A stretch of DNA of 6,443 bases from Balneolales bacterium. GTDB taxonomy: Bacteria; Bacteroidota; Rhodothermia; Balneolales; Balneolaceae. The notes below the pieces were generated by a model. It saw only the letters and a list, made by a program, of their open reading frames with translations. It was not told the DNA's origin and made no database searches. The stretch is taken from assembly GCA_022360375.1 (NCBI GenBank), contig JAKSCW010000020.1:1-6443 (forward strand). Direction: 5' to 3'. The stretch's first letter is position 1. Each line of letters starts with the position of its first letter. This document shows positions 6,346-6,443 of this stretch, in pieces. The translations under genes and the position numbers were made by a program.

Positions 6346-6443
6346 TTGAGCGAAACAAATACCAGAAACTCAGTTATACATCAACTTCCTCCGGAAATAA
6401 GCAATAAGATTGCTGCGGGTGAAGTTATCCAGCGGCCCGCTTC
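6346..6443 (+). CDS. mutL: DNA mismatch repair protein MutL, N-terminal fragment (runs off window)
   Basis: Only the first 32 codons are present. The reading frame gives IHQLPPEISNKIAAGEVIQRPAS, the hallmark N-terminus of MutL, a GHKL-type ATPase that links MutS mismatch recognition to strand processing. The catalytic glutamate and the ATP-binding motifs lie beyond the window edge. The only conventional start in frame is TTG at 6346, because an in-frame stop lies at 6334-6336 and no ATG or GTG precedes the conserved motif. This gives a nine-residue lead (MSETNTRNS) before the conserved region, a plausible length. The gene directly follows the small membrane protein gene and probably shares its transcript. 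Confidence 0.9.
   Translation, partial: MSETNTRNSVIHQLPPEISNKIAAGEVIQRPA

Overview
The window looks like chromosomal DNA from a member of the Bacteroidota/Balneolota side of the FCB group. The reasons are a large LruC-domain lipoprotein, moderately AT-rich sequence, start codons without clear Shine-Dalgarno sequences, and the form of the MutL N-terminus at the right edge. A finer placement cannot be supported from this sequence alone. Every recognised gene is on the + strand.

Layout: positions 1-365 hold no convincing gene, but they contain an imperfect inverted repeat (153-176 with 257-280) that could fold as RNA. Positions 366-2372 encode an exported lipoprotein with a DUF4114-like segment, a calcium-binding-type Asp-rich loop and a C-terminal LruC domain. 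A strong intrinsic terminator (2397-2432) closes this unit. Positions 2522-6036 form a tight three-gene signalling cassette: an H-NOX heme protein (nitric oxide sensor), a large hybrid histidine kinase (coiled coil, GAF, PAS, HisKA, HATPase, REC, HPt), and a stand-alone receiver protein. The gap between the first two genes is 3 nt, and the second and third overlap by 1 nt. From 6127 a small basic protein with one C-terminal membrane segment is followed 9 nt later by the start of mutL, which runs off the window.

How the genes fit together: the heme ligand and the YxSxR motif of the H-NOX are intact. The position expected to hold the O2-stabilising distal tyrosine is leucine, so the protein should favour NO over O2. 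The usual arrangement in this family is that ligand-bound H-NOX controls the autokinase activity of the adjacent kinase. All phosphotransfer residues of a four-step relay are present: His374 (HisKA), Asp666 (REC), His808 (HPt) and Asp52 of the separate receiver. The receiver has no output domain, so the final target (motility, attachment, a second-messenger enzyme or another partner) is not visible here. The lipoprotein and the mutL pair look like independent neighbours.
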